A DNA stretch of 64,000 bases, taken from Pelagicoccus mobilis. Lineage in GTDB: Bacteria; Verrucomicrobiota; Verrucomicrobiia; Opitutales; Opitutaceae. The translations under genes were made by a program, and so were the position numbers. This document shows, piece after piece, positions 27,297 through 35,749 of the stretch. The stretch covers positions 1 through 64,000 of the forward strand of contig NZ_JAENIL010000013.1 of assembly GCF_016595505.1 (NCBI RefSeq), in the 5' to 3' direction. The notes beneath the pieces are model-generated. The model searched no databases. It had not been told where the DNA came from and saw nothing but the letters and a program-made list of their open reading frames with translations. Within the stretch, counting starts at the first letter, position 1. Each line of letters opens with the position of its first letter.

Positions 27297-27706
27297 GCGG
27301 CGACTTGGATCTCGGTTAGGACTCGAGTTGCCAGGTGGATGTTCGAGACCTTGAGGATGAGGCGAGAGCCGGCGCCTTCTTCGTCTACGCTGGCGTACAT
27401 GTAGTCGATGTTGATGCCGCTGTCTGAGAAGGCTTTGGTGAGGAAGGCGAGGCGTCCCTTGCTGTCTTGGAGACGGATGGAGAGGACTTCATCGACTTCT
27501 ACGGCATAGCCTTGCTCTTCGAGGGAGCGTTTAGCGGCGACAGGGTCGCAGGCGGTGAATCTGAATTTCCCTTCGTGAGCGCTTTCGCTGATGGTGAGGG
27601 CGTTTAGGCTGACGTCGTGCGCTGCGAGGGTATCGCTGAGCTCGGCGATCGCGCCGGGGGTGTTTTCGATGGCAACGCTTATTTGGGTCTTAACTTCGAA
27701 GTTCAT
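27293..27706 (-). CDS. Tandem ACT-domain protein
   Basis: A 137-residue protein made of two ACT domains (residues ~5-65: VAIENTPGAIAELSDTLAAH; residues ~75-137: VLSIRLQDSKGRLAFLTKAF). ACT pairs bind amino acids and regulate enzymes. No catalytic domain is attached. It ends 4 bases into the xseA stop region (convergent overlap). Confidence 0.88.
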   Translation of the reverse strand: MNFEVKTQISVAIENTPGAIAELSDTLAAHDVSLNALTISESAHEGKFRFTACDPVAAKRSLEEQGYAVEVDEVLSIRLQDSKGRLAFLTKAFSDSGINIDYMYASVDEEGAGSRLILKVSNIHLATRVLTEIQVAA

Positions 27707-27765
27707 TGTCTGGGGGCTTGCTTATGAAGTCAGGCGGAATGAGGGAGGGTTCCGCGGTTGGGGGC

Positions 27766-27797
27766 AAAAATAAAACCGGAGCGAATCGCTCCGGTTT
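27766..27797 (-). terminator. Rho-independent terminator
   Basis: A perfect inverted repeat AAACCGGAGCGA / TCGCTCCGGTTT. On the minus strand it is followed by TTATTTTTG. It lies 27 bases after the small minus-strand gene at 27824. Confidence 0.85.
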
Positions 27798-27823
27798 GAA
27801 AGAGAAATGGCTATTTGTAGCGC

Positions 27824-28021
27824 TCAGTCAAGGGAGGATCCGAAGGAAAGCTCACGGCGGGTGAAGTGTCTGGCCACACGGTCATGTCGCACGAGGCTTC
27901 TTAGTTGCGGTCGCTCGAAGTTGACGCTTGAGCCGCCTTGGTTCGCTGCTCTGCTTGATGGGCTGAAGATGCGCAAAGGAGGGTTGAAGCTGGACGGGGT
28001 ATTTTCTTTGAGGTCGTTCAT
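27824..28021 (-). CDS. Small arginine-rich protein of unknown function
   Basis: A 65-residue basic protein (MNDLKENTPSSFNPPLR..., ending in LSFGSSLD). It is rich in arginine and serine, with no membrane segment. Support comes from its isolated position with a strong terminator just downstream and no competing gene. No family recognised. Confidence 0.5.
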   Translation of the reverse strand: MNDLKENTPSSFNPPLRIFSPSSRAANQGGSSVNFERPQLRSLVRHDRVARHFTRRELSFGSSLD

Positions 28022-28230
28022 GTGAGGTGTGTAGTAAGTTAGAAGATAGAGACGTTATTCGTAGACCTTTGTTCTGTAAACAGTTGCGCGGTGAATTTCT
28101 TTTTTTCGGTCTGGATTTATCTGTTTTTGACTAAATTCGTGTGAAGCGGGGAGCTCATTGGAGAAACTACTTAGCTTGACAATATGCTTTGCTGATAGTG
28201 TTGTCTCGGTATAACCCGCAGCCTGCCGCT

Positions 28231-28851
28231 ATGCTCTTTCGTGCTCTGTTACCCTTCGCGCTCTCGGTTCTTTTCAGCGTCCTTGTTGGAGGCTGTGCTT
28301 CTAGCGCTCCTACAAAGTCGACCTATCCCGTGACGCATGCCGGATCGATCCAGCGTGTGGAAGACGGTACGGTGGTGACGGTGCGGCAGGTGAAGATCGA
28401 CGGAGTCGCTACCAACATGGGAGCGATTGTGGGTGCGGGAGTTGGCACTGCGGTGGGCGCGATTTCAGTACCCTTGGAGACTAAGACGACCGTGCATGAA
28501 TCGTCCCCGGGCGTGATCAGCATCAATGAGAGCAGCAATCGACACGAGAGTACGGCTGCCATGGCTGTGGGGGGCGCCGTAGGGATGGTCGTTGGCCAGA
28601 AAGTCGAAAAGATGATGACTGCGAAAAGGGCCCAGGAATTGACGATTGCCCTCGATAGCGGTGAGACGGTTTTGGTGGTTCAGGAGTATCGGGAACCTGC
28701 CTTTTACGAGGATGAGCGGGTCAAGCTCTACACGACCCGGACGGGAGACTCGATCGTGTATCATGCCCATGACGATCCTAGCATGGACCCGGATACGAAC
28801 GCGTATCTGGTGGGGGATGAAGGCGAGGAGTTTGAGCCTGTTGAGTTTTAG
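28231..28851 (+). CDS. Glycine-zipper outer-membrane lipoprotein
   Basis: From the ATG at 28231 the protein has 206 residues. A lipoprotein signal peptide ends in VGGC (lipobox, cysteine ~21). Residues ~65-80 (GAIVGAGVGTAVGAI) and ~125-140 (AMAVGGAVGMVVGQKVEK) are glycine-zipper membrane segments of the SlyB/Rick_17kDa type. The rest includes QELTIALDSGETVLVVQE, the beta region seen in SlyB-like lipoproteins. Probably sits in the outer membrane; role unknown. A paralogue follows at 28962. Confidence 0.85.
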   Translation: MLFRALLPFALSVLFSVLVGGCASSAPTKSTYPVTHAGSIQRVEDGTVVTVRQVKIDGVATNMGAIVGAGVGTAVGAISVPLETKTTVHESSPGVISINESSNRHESTAAMAVGGAVGMVVGQKVEKMMTAKRAQELTIALDSGETVLVVQEYREPAFYEDERVKLYTTRTGDSIVYHAHDDPSMDPDTNAYLVGDEGEEFEPVEF

Positions 28852-28880
28852 GCGATCAGGGGGCGTTAGGCGTCTCTCAT

Positions 28881-28902
28881 CGCGTGACAAGCACGCTCCC
28901 AC
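28881..28902 (-). repeat. REP-like element, family C, copy 2
   Basis: The plus strand reads CGCGTGACAAGCACGCTCCCAC, identical to the core of copy 1. It lies between the two lipoprotein genes. Confidence 0.8.
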
Positions 28903-28961
28903 CTTGGCTGCGGGCTGATTGGTGAATCCATTCGAAGGGTCCGTCGCGTACTGGTTTAGCG

Positions 28962-29471
28962 ATGGAAACGAACAACGTTGCAAAGACGTGGTGCGCGATG
29001 CGTTGCCTGGTAGGCCTTTGTTGTGTCGCTCTTCTGTACGGTTGCTCATCGTCGAATTACGAGACAGTGCCCCGAGGCTCCTCTGGCAAAATCCAGAGTG
29101 TGAATGCCGGTACAGTTGTCGCTACTCGCGATGTGGTGATCGAAGGCGAAGCGACTTACGTGGGGCATTCGAGTGGAGCTATAATGGGTTCGGCGGTCGG
29201 TCAGACGGTCGGCAAGGGCTCTGGACGAACGCTTGCTGCTGCGGGAGGAGCCGTGGTGGGTGGTCTTGTTGGCGGCGCCGTTGAGAAGGAACTCAGCAAA
29301 AAGCACGCTCAGGAGCTAACGGTGAGTTTGGACGATGGCGGCACGGTCGTCGTGGTTCAGGAACGGAAGGCTCCGGGCTTCGTGGAGGGCGATCGGGTGA
29401 GTGTCACCCATGCTCCTTCAGGAGAGGCTTATGTCTCGCACGCGCATTACGAAACGGACGGGATCTACTGA
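28962..29471 (+). CDS. Glycine-zipper outer-membrane lipoprotein, paralogue
   Basis: A 169-residue paralogue of the preceding lipoprotein. Signal peptide with lipobox LYGC, then NAGTVVATRDVVIEG, one long glycine-zipper (AAAGGAVVGGLVGGAVEKEL) and QELTVSLDDGGTVVVVQE, the same module as in the first copy. The start could also be the internal ATG at 28998. A terminator follows. Confidence 0.85.
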   Translation: METNNVAKTWCAMRCLVGLCCVALLYGCSSSNYETVPRGSSGKIQSVNAGTVVATRDVVIEGEATYVGHSSGAIMGSAVGQTVGKGSGRTLAAAGGAVVGGLVGGAVEKELSKKHAQELTVSLDDGGTVVVVQERKAPGFVEGDRVSVTHAPSGEAYVSHAHYETDGIY

Positions 29472-29510
29472 CATGATCAGAATGGGAGGAAATATCCTGT
29501 TTCGTTAACT

Positions 29511-29545
29511 GCGGAGGTAGCTAGGAGCTGCCTCCGCTTTTTTTC
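29511..29545 (+). terminator. Rho-independent terminator of the second lipoprotein gene
   Basis: Arms GCGGAGGTAG and CTGCCTCCGC are followed by seven T residues, 40 bases past the stop. Confidence 0.88.
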
Positions 29546-29622
29546 TACGAGCGAGAGTATATAGGTTTTGCTGTTTTCGTGTTGAATGAAAGCGTTGTGA
29601 GGTTGGGATCGTTGCATTAGAT

Positions 29623-30081
29623 ATGGGGTTGTCAGTTGGAGATATTGCTCCGGATTTTTGTTTGGAGTCGAGTGGTGGTGGTGTGGTGTCGTCGAATGAT
29701 CTGAGAGGACAGTGCTTCGTTTTGTACTTTTATCCTAAGGATTTCACTTCGGTGTGCACGGCTGAGGCGTGTTCGTTTCGGGATCAATTTGCCGATTTGC
29801 GAGACTTGGATGTGACTGTGTTTGGGGTGAGTCGTGATGATTTGGATACGCATCGAAAGTTCAAGGAGGAGTACGATCTACCCTTCGAGCTGCTCTCGGA
29901 TCCTGATGGGAAGACGGCAAAGGCGTATGGGGCTCGAGTGCCGCTTCTAGGGGTAACAAAGCGAGTTACTTATCTCGTCAACGGCGAGGGGCGGATCGCT
30001 GCGGTGCATGAGGAAATGTTTGGAGACGCCTCGCATGTGAATGCGGTGCTCTCTGCTCTTTCAAAGGGGGAAGTGCGCTAG
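29623..30081 (+). CDS. bcp: Peroxiredoxin, Bcp type
   Basis: A 152-residue thiol peroxidase. FYPKDFTSVCTAEACSFRD carries the peroxidatic cysteine C45 and the resolving cysteine C50, the spacing typical of atypical 2-Cys Bcp/PrxQ enzymes. It reduces hydrogen and organic peroxides with thioredoxin. Two further cysteines (C13, C31) near the N-terminus are unusual. Its 3' end overlaps the convergent GH20 gene by 21 bases. Confidence 0.93.
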   Translation: MGLSVGDIAPDFCLESSGGGVVSSNDLRGQCFVLYFYPKDFTSVCTAEACSFRDQFADLRDLDVTVFGVSRDDLDTHRKFKEEYDLPFELLSDPDGKTAKAYGARVPLLGVTKRVTYLVNGEGRIAAVHEEMFGDASHVNAVLSALSKGEVR

Positions 30082-31671
30082 GCTTTCATCAAGTCCGCCC
30101 GGGCGGTTGCGTGCTAGCCAATGGTGTTCGAACTCTTCGAGAAGGTCGGGGGCGAGTTTGGCGGGCAGTTTGTTTTGGCAGAGTGATAAACCCTTTTGAG
30201 CAGCGTAGACTAGAAGATTTCGGGCGAGGTTTAGCTCTCCTTCCACGGTCAAGGACTTCAAGCCTTCCAGCGAAATCTGAAGTTCGTGGGGTGATAGCGA
30301 GTCTGCGAGTGAAGCGAAGTCTTTTGAGGGGGCAAAGAGGATCTTGTTTAGCCAGCTTGCGTTGTGGAGGTACGTTTTGAATCCGCTGGCTATGGAGCTG
30401 AGTTCCTCAATCGCCTCGTATTCAGAAAGTGATAACGGGTGAGGGATGAGCTGAGTGGCGATAGCTTTTTGATCGAGTGAATCGCTTTTCTTGTTCCAGC
30501 TCGCTCCGGCCGTTTGGAGGATAGGGAGGACGCTGAGTTTGTGTGATTGGTGGTGTCCGTTGTCTCCCCAGTCGGTGAGTAAGATACCTTTTGCTCCGAA
30601 ACGTGTGGCGTTTTCGATAGCGGCCGAGATGTTTGGGCGAGCTGTGTAGAGGCGGCCGCCGATGCTGTTCCAAGTTGAGGTACCTGGCACGACATAGAAA
30701 TCGACGCCGGACGCCTGCATGGCCTGGCATTGTTCGGGAAAGGGGTGGCTGGTCTCGTAGCCCCAAAGGAGGGCGGTTGTCTTTTGGGGGAGTTCTTTGG
30801 CGAGTTCTGGTTCGTTCAGGATTATATCTCCCCAGAATTGAGTTTTGAGTCCGCGGTCCTCTACTTTTTTTTGGATACGCTTTAGGTGGTCGAGATAGAC
30901 GCGTGTTTTCCCTTTTTCTGCAACGCTTTCTTTCGAGTATCCTTGGCCGAGTTCCCAAGGTTCGTCTCCGCCGATATTGAGGGTACGGCTTGTGAAATTG
31001 GGGAGTAGTTCTTGGAAGAGTGTGTCAACGAAATCAGCGGAATCCTGTGTCGGCTTGAGGGTGCTTCCTGTTTCCTTCCAGCCTGCGATTGGATGTTCGA
31101 AGCCGTTGGGAGACTCCGCAAGGTGCAAGTAGGCTGGATGCTTGAGCCAGCGTTCCATGTGTCCGAAGGAATTTTGATTGGGAACCAGTTCTATGTATCT
31201 GTCGCGACAATACGCGTCCAGTTCTCGGATTTCCGTGGCTGTCAGAGGGGACGAGTCCTGCCAGACCGATTGATGCTCGGAATAGGCGAAGGTGTGTTCG
31301 GTGTAGAGTTGAAGCTGGTTGAACTTTAGCGATGCGAGCAGATCAACCAGTTGGAGCAAGGATCGACGGGTGGGGACTTTGCAGCGCGAGATGTCGAGCA
31401 TGTACCCGCGGATTGGTAGATCCGGCCAGTCCTCGATCTCTAGGCAGGGGAGTTCTTGGGGGGATTGATTGGAGATCTGCTTAAGAGTCGTTTGGGCGTG
31501 AAACGCGGAGGCGGGTGTGGAGGCTACGATTTTGATTCCGGCTTTGGATATGGACAGCTTGTATCCATTGGTCGGAGCAACTTGCGGATCTATTTTTATC
31601 TCAGGGGTGGCCGAGAGGGGGCAGTTTCCGGGGAGGAGTTGAAGGCGTTGAGGTTGAGGAAAGAGGTGCAT
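30061..31671 (-). CDS. GH20-type beta-N-acetylhexosaminidase-like protein
   Basis: A 536-residue enzyme without an obvious signal peptide. A short N-terminal alpha/beta domain (~1-85) precedes a TIM barrel starting at RGYMLDISRCKVP, the family's usual barrel entry. The acidic pair D236-E237 in LNIGGDEPWELGQG corresponds to the GH20 catalytic D-E that uses substrate-assisted hydrolysis. It would release GlcNAc/GalNAc from glycans. The C-terminal third is family-specific and helical. Being cytoplasmic, it may act on imported oligosaccharides. Confidence 0.85.
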   Translation of the reverse strand: MHLFPQPQRLQLLPGNCPLSATPEIKIDPQVAPTNGYKLSISKAGIKIVASTPASAFHAQTTLKQISNQSPQELPCLEIEDWPDLPIRGYMLDISRCKVPTRRSLLQLVDLLASLKFNQLQLYTEHTFAYSEHQSVWQDSSPLTATEIRELDAYCRDRYIELVPNQNSFGHMERWLKHPAYLHLAESPNGFEHPIAGWKETGSTLKPTQDSADFVDTLFQELLPNFTSRTLNIGGDEPWELGQGYSKESVAEKGKTRVYLDHLKRIQKKVEDRGLKTQFWGDIILNEPELAKELPQKTTALLWGYETSHPFPEQCQAMQASGVDFYVVPGTSTWNSIGGRLYTARPNISAAIENATRFGAKGILLTDWGDNGHHQSHKLSVLPILQTAGASWNKKSDSLDQKAIATQLIPHPLSLSEYEAIEELSSIASGFKTYLHNASWLNKILFAPSKDFASLADSLSPHELQISLEGLKSLTVEGELNLARNLLVYAAQKGLSLCQNKLPAKLAPDLLEEFEHHWLARNRPGGLDESLAHFPL

Positions 31672-31779
31672 CGCGTTCGCTAGAGCAGCTTTGCCATTTA
31701 AATGTGTAAAGCAAGTTCCCCTTGGGTTGGATTCAGATTGCGCGCAATCTGCCGTTTTAGTTGGATTGGAAACATCGCT

Positions 31780-32955
31780 ATGAAACTACCCGTTATTGCT
31801 ACTACCCTTGTTACAATCAGTCTTCTGGGCCTTGCCGGCTGCGGAGACTCCAGCTCGATGGAGGAGACTGTTTACAGCGATGAGCTGTACGATGAGCTTG
31901 GGATCACTAATCCGGACAAGCTTAGTGCGGCTTCAAAACGCGCGTTGGAATGGCCGGACAGCGGTGAGGAGTGGTATTTCCAGCATAAGGTCTACGATTT
32001 AAAAGGCGACTTTGCTTACGAGGAAGGTGTGGTTCGACGAGATCCGAGCGCGATCATAGAGGTGGATGGAAAATATTTCACGTGGTACACGCGGAGCACG
32101 GGCGAGACTCAGGGCTTCGATGGGGACGTGCTCAACGACAAGGTTTTCCCATGGGATCGATGTGATATCTGGATGGCTACGTCTGAAGACGGAATCACGT
32201 GGAAGGAAGAGGGGCTTGCGGTGCCGCGCGGCGAGCCGGGTGAGTATGACGATCGTTCGGTTTTTACGGTGGAGATAATGGTTTGGGAAGGGAAGTACTA
32301 CCTCTGCTACCAGACGGTGAAGCACCCGTACAACAAGCGGGTTAAGAATCAGGTGGGGCTTGCCTGGTCCGACTCGCCTTATGGGCCGTGGACGAAGAGT
32401 AAGGAGCCAATCCTCAGTCCTGCGGATAATGGAGTCTGGAAGGGCGACGATTGGAATGATCGCCGCAGTGTGTTGAAGAAGGGGGACTTCGATAGCCACA
32501 AGGTTCACGACCCATGCATTTTGCCCTTCAATGGAAAGTTCTACCTTTACTACAAGGGAGAGCAGATGGGGGAGAAGGTCACTTGGGGCGGTCGCCAGAT
32601 TCGACATGGGGTAGCGATTGCGGACAATCCGTTGGGGCCGTATGTGAAATCTGACTACAACCCGATCAGCAATAGCGGGCACGAGATTTGCGTTTGGCCT
32701 TACAATGGTGGGATTGCCTCTTTGATCACGACTGATGGTCCGGAGCGAAACACGGTGCAGTGGGCGCCTGATGGGATTAACTTCGAGATTAGGGGGGCCG
32801 TGAAAGATGCGCCGCACGCGATTGGCATTAATCGCTCTCTGGACAATGAGAAGGAGCCGACCGAAGCGTTACGCTGGGGGTTGACCCATGAGTACAAGAG
32901 CTGGAATTGGCAGTACATCCGAGGGTTCAAGACTTATCGCTTGAAGCGGAAGTAG
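31780..32955 (+). CDS. GH117-like lipoprotein (five-bladed beta-propeller glycosidase)
   Basis: From the ATG at 31780 the protein has 391 residues. A lipoprotein signal peptide ends in LAGC. The remainder has the five-bladed propeller pattern of clan GH43/GH117: VVRRDPSAIIEVDGKYFTWY near the first blade, VFTVEIMVWEGKYYLCYQ, then SHKVHDPCILPFNGKFYLYY and NSGHEICVWPY. These resemble GH117 neoagarobiose hydrolases, which release 3,6-anhydro-L-galactose from agar oligomers; other specificities are possible. It is divergent from the GH20 gene with ~110 bases between starts. Confidence 0.75.
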   Translation: MKLPVIATTLVTISLLGLAGCGDSSSMEETVYSDELYDELGITNPDKLSAASKRALEWPDSGEEWYFQHKVYDLKGDFAYEEGVVRRDPSAIIEVDGKYFTWYTRSTGETQGFDGDVLNDKVFPWDRCDIWMATSEDGITWKEEGLAVPRGEPGEYDDRSVFTVEIMVWEGKYYLCYQTVKHPYNKRVKNQVGLAWSDSPYGPWTKSKEPILSPADNGVWKGDDWNDRRSVLKKGDFDSHKVHDPCILPFNGKFYLYYKGEQMGEKVTWGGRQIRHGVAIADNPLGPYVKSDYNPISNSGHEICVWPYNGGIASLITTDGPERNTVQWAPDGINFEIRGAVKDAPHAIGINRSLDNEKEPTEALRWGLTHEYKSWNWQYIRGFKTYRLKRK

Positions 32956-32974
32956 CTGACCGTTGGAAGCCGGT

Positions 32975-33676
32975 TTACTTGAGCGAATCAAGTAGGCCGG
33001 GTAGCTGTTTGATGGATGGCAACTCGTGGAAACGAGAGTGGTTGTCGGGGGCGTTTTCTACGCGTTCGTGCTCCCAGGTGAGGTGGTATGGGATGTAGGC
33101 TGCGTAGCCTCCGAGATCGAGCACGGGGAGGATGTCGGATTTCAGGGAATTGCCGACCATGAGAAGCTTTTGTGGATCGATGCCAAGACGGTGGAAGACG
33201 CGGTCGTAGGTTTCTACGTTTTTGTCGGAAACGACTTCGGCGTGCTCGAAGTGGTGTGCGAGCCCGGACATGGCGATCTTGCGTTCTTGGTCGCGCAGGT
33301 CGCCTTTGGTGATGAGGATGAGTTGGTACTGGGAGGCGAGTGTGGCGACTGTTTCTTTTACGCCTTCGAGCAGCTCGACTGGGTGGCGTAGCATTTCTTG
33401 GCCGAAGTGGATGATGCGCTTGAGCTCTTCGGCGGAGATTGAGCCTTTGGTCAGTTCGATCGCTGTTTCGATGCTGGAGAGCATGAAGCTCTTTACCCCG
33501 TAGCCGTAGAGCTCGAGGTTGCGCATCTCGGTGCTGAAGAGCGTTTTTTCGACTGTTTTGGCGTCGTGGAATTCGGAGAGGAGTTCGCAGTATTTGCTGT
33601 GATGTTCCTCGAAGAGGTTTTCGTTGTGCCAAAGCGTGTCGTCCGCGTCGAAGGCGATGGTGGAGATCTGGCTCAT
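32975..33676 (-). CDS. HAD-family hydrolase
   Basis: A 233-residue phosphatase-like protein. Motif I FDADDTLWHNEN (nucleophile D10), a later LILITKGD (motif II), the lysine near KNVETYDRVF and GNSLKSDILP (motif IV) are all present. Cap region of the HAD-IA type. Substrate unknown. The pseudouridine synthase gene begins the same direction one base upstream of this ATG, so the pair is an operon. Confidence 0.88.
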   Translation of the reverse strand: MSQISTIAFDADDTLWHNENLFEEHHSKYCELLSEFHDAKTVEKTLFSTEMRNLELYGYGVKSFMLSSIETAIELTKGSISAEELKRIIHFGQEMLRHPVELLEGVKETVATLASQYQLILITKGDLRDQERKIAMSGLAHHFEHAEVVSDKNVETYDRVFHRLGIDPQKLLMVGNSLKSDILPVLDLGGYAAYIPYHLTWEHERVENAPDNHSRFHELPSIKQLPGLLDSLK

Positions 33677-33677
33677 A

Positions 33678-34448
33678 TCAGGTGGTGGCTAGCTCGGTGC
33701 GTGAGAGAGCTGATAGGAAGCTGTCTTCCGGCTGGCAAGTGATTTGGACGAGCTTGTCCTGAAAGGGATGTTGAAACTCGACCTGGGTTGCGGCGAGGAG
33801 CAGTCGATGGATGTCCAGGTTTTCGCGGGCGAGTTTGTTGGTCTTGTTGCAGCCGTGGCGGACGTCGCCGACGATCGGGTAGCGGATGTGGGCGAGGTGC
33901 CTGCGGATTTGGTGGCGGCGCCCGGTGTGCGGGAAGAGCTCGACGAGGGAAAAACGGGATGTCGCGTATCTTTCAGTTGGATACGGTAGTTCGGAGATGG
34001 CGAGGCGTTTGAAGTCGGTGTGGGCGTCTTGGGTTTCAGCGGATTTTTTGTGGCCGTCGAGGTCTTCGTATTTGTGGAGTGGCGAGTCTATGGTACCGGA
34101 GGTCGGGATGTGGCCGCGTACCACGGCTTGGTAGGTCTTTTGAACTTTGCGTTCTTGGAAGAGGATGCTGAGGGCGGTGCCGGCTTCGTCGTCGAGTCCG
34201 AAGAGGAGAATGCCTGAGGTGGGGCGATCGATGCGGTGTGCGGGGTAGACGTGCTGGCCGATTTGGTCGCGTAGGAGCTGGATGGCGAAGCGGGTTTCGC
34301 GTTTGTCGATCGGACTGCGGTGCACGAGCAGCCCTGATGGCTTGTGGATCGCGATGTATCGATCATCGCGATACAGTATCTCGAGGGGCGGTTCTGGGGC
34401 GGGAGTGTGATCTGTGGTTGGCGAGTTGATGATGTCTACGAATGACAC
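33678..34448 (-). CDS. RluA/TruC-type pseudouridine synthase
   Basis: A 256-residue enzyme. HRIDRPTSGILLFGLDD near residue 70 carries the catalytic aspartate of the RluA group; PHTGRRHQIRRHLAHIRYPI is the conserved RNA-binding loop of this group. The DKRET spacing and lack of an S4 domain point to a TruC-like tRNA (U65-type) enzyme rather than the large-subunit RluC/D, but this is a family-level call. Confidence 0.88.
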   Translation of the reverse strand: MSFVDIINSPTTDHTPAPEPPLEILYRDDRYIAIHKPSGLLVHRSPIDKRETRFAIQLLRDQIGQHVYPAHRIDRPTSGILLFGLDDEAGTALSILFQERKVQKTYQAVVRGHIPTSGTIDSPLHKYEDLDGHKKSAETQDAHTDFKRLAISELPYPTERYATSRFSLVELFPHTGRRHQIRRHLAHIRYPIVGDVRHGCNKTNKLARENLDIHRLLLAATQVEFQHPFQDKLVQITCQPEDSFLSALSRTELATT

Positions 34449-34498
34449 GAAATAGTGCGAATGAAATTCTAAACTTCAGTTTGGTGCACTTGATTGTC

Positions 34499-34520
34499 GT
34501 GGGAGCGTGCTTGTCACGCG
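34499..34520 (+). repeat. REP-like element, family C, copy 3 (first half of an inverted pair)
   Basis: GTGGGAGCGTGCTTGTCACG on the plus strand. It pairs with copy 4 at 34532, 12 bases away, to make a large stem. Confidence 0.85.
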
Positions 34521-34531
34521 ATCCAATCTTT

Positions 34532-34553
34532 CGAGTGACAAGCACGCTCCTAC
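34532..34553 (-). repeat. REP-like element, family C, copy 4 (second half of the inverted pair)
   Basis: The plus strand reads CGAGTGACAAGCACGCTCCT followed by AC; its head is on the minus strand. Together with copy 3 it forms a BIME-like doublet between the pseudouridine synthase gene and the terminator of the DUF4097 gene. Confidence 0.85.
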
Positions 34554-34560
34554 CTCACGA

Positions 34561-34588
34561 AAAAGCCCGCATCGTCGATGCGGGCTCC
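34561..34588 (-). terminator. Rho-independent terminator of the first DUF4097 gene
   Basis: The minus strand reads GCCCGCATCGACGATGCGGGC followed by TTTTT, about 70 bases after the stop. Confidence 0.88.
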
Positions 34589-34658
34589 CTCCTTATCATC
34601 TGCTGTTGCTATATTTTATAGCCGTACTGGACTGAAAGTTGGTTCCTGGGTGTTGCGC

Positions 34659-35648
34659 TTAGATTTCGCTGACGCGGACTCGGCCGCCGTGGGTGGTCAT
34701 GGTGACCTTGGGGCCGCCGCCGTTGATGTTGCCTTCTATTTTCTTGTTGTTGAAAGAGCCTTGGAATTGACCGCTGTGGTCGAGGGAGACGCCGCCGCCG
34801 TTAGCTTTGGCGTAGAGCTCGAAGGCTTGGTCTTTGGGGAGGTGGATGGTGACGCTGCCGCCGGAAGTGCTGAGTTTGGCGGGTGCTGACATGCCTTCTC
34901 TCAAAGTGGCGTTTACGTTGCCGCCTGAGGTGGTGAGTACGAGGGGCTCGACGAGCTTGCTCTTGACCTGAGCGCTGATGTGTCCGCCGGAGGTATGCGC
35001 TTCGAGGGCGGTTACTTGGCCGTCGATGTTTATGTTGCCTCCGGATGTGTGGAGGTCGGCTTTGCCGGTGATGTTGTTGGCGTTGATGTTTCCTCCGGAG
35101 GTGTGGGCCTTGGTGTTGCCTTGAATTTCGCGTAGTCGGATGTTTCCGCCGGAAGTGGTGAGTTTGAGGGGGCCGGCGATGTCGGAGGCATTGATGTTGC
35201 CGCCTGAGGTATTGAGGGTGAGAGCGGCTTGGACTGCTTCGGCGTCGATGTTGCCGCCGCTGGTGCGAACTTTTGTTTCCAGATTGGAGGGGATGTGAAG
35301 GGTGGCTGATTTGTAGCCTTTGTTGTTCGATCCCCAGGAGAGCCAGCCGCCTTTGTCCTTTTCGTATTCGATCTTGATGACAAGCGTGTCGCCGTTGCGA
35401 TCGATGGTTTGGGTGATCTTGTCGGGATCGAAACCGCTGAGCGGTTCTTCTAGCTCCAGCTCGAGGTCGGATCGGTCGGATCCGATGATGTCGATGTTGG
35501 ATTTCGAGATGTGGAACTCGAGCTTGCTGATGCCGTCGAGCTCGTGGTTTTGGATTTCATCGGCTTGAACGAGGCCGATTGAGAACGTGAGGCTTGAAAG
35601 CAGGGCCGAGATGGCGAGGAGCGGTTTGGAAAGGAGATTGGTTTTCAT
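34659..35648 (-). CDS. Exported DUF4097-type repeat protein with TSGGN repeats
   Basis: A 329-residue protein from the ATG at 35648, with a signal peptide cleaved near LVQADEI. Residues ~120-300 contain eight short repeats built on T-S-G-G-N-I/V (RTSGGNID, NTSGGNIN, TTSGGNIR, HTSGGNIN twice, HTSGGHIS, TTSGGNVN, STSGGSVT) spaced about 17-25 residues, giving a right-handed beta-helix-like pattern typical of DUF4097 adhesin-like proteins. Function unknown. A second, different DUF4097 protein is encoded at 41686. Confidence 0.85.
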   Translation of the reverse strand: MKTNLLSKPLLAISALLSSLTFSIGLVQADEIQNHELDGISKLEFHISKSNIDIIGSDRSDLELELEEPLSGFDPDKITQTIDRNGDTLVIKIEYEKDKGGWLSWGSNNKGYKSATLHIPSNLETKVRTSGGNIDAEAVQAALTLNTSGGNINASDIAGPLKLTTSGGNIRLREIQGNTKAHTSGGNINANNITGKADLHTSGGNINIDGQVTALEAHTSGGHISAQVKSKLVEPLVLTTSGGNVNATLREGMSAPAKLSTSGGSVTIHLPKDQAFELYAKANGGGVSLDHSGQFQGSFNNKKIEGNINGGGPKVTMTTHGGRVRVSEI

Positions 35649-35723
35649 GAGCAAGATTGTGTTTCTGGCTCATGTATACTCGGCTTGCTGGAGGAGGTTA
35701 CGGGATAATTTGAAAATGATTTT

Positions 35724-35747
35724 GGCAACGACGGAGCGTTGCCCTCC
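35724..35747 (-). repeat. REP-like element, family D, copy 1
   Basis: The plus strand reads GGCAACG-ACGGAG-CGTTGCC then CTCC; arms pair perfectly. Head GGAG on the minus strand starts two bases after the stop codon of the methyltransferase gene. Confidence 0.85.
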
Positions 35748-35749
35748 GG

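Noticed and set aside
30061-30081. 21-base overlap of the peroxiredoxin and GH20 gene ends
   Set aside because: Convergent 3' overlaps of this size are common and need no special explanation.
31999-32817. Open frame of 272 codons opposite the GH117-like gene
   Set aside because: Low-complexity R/P/V composition and no domain; the plus frame has a signal peptide and family motifs.
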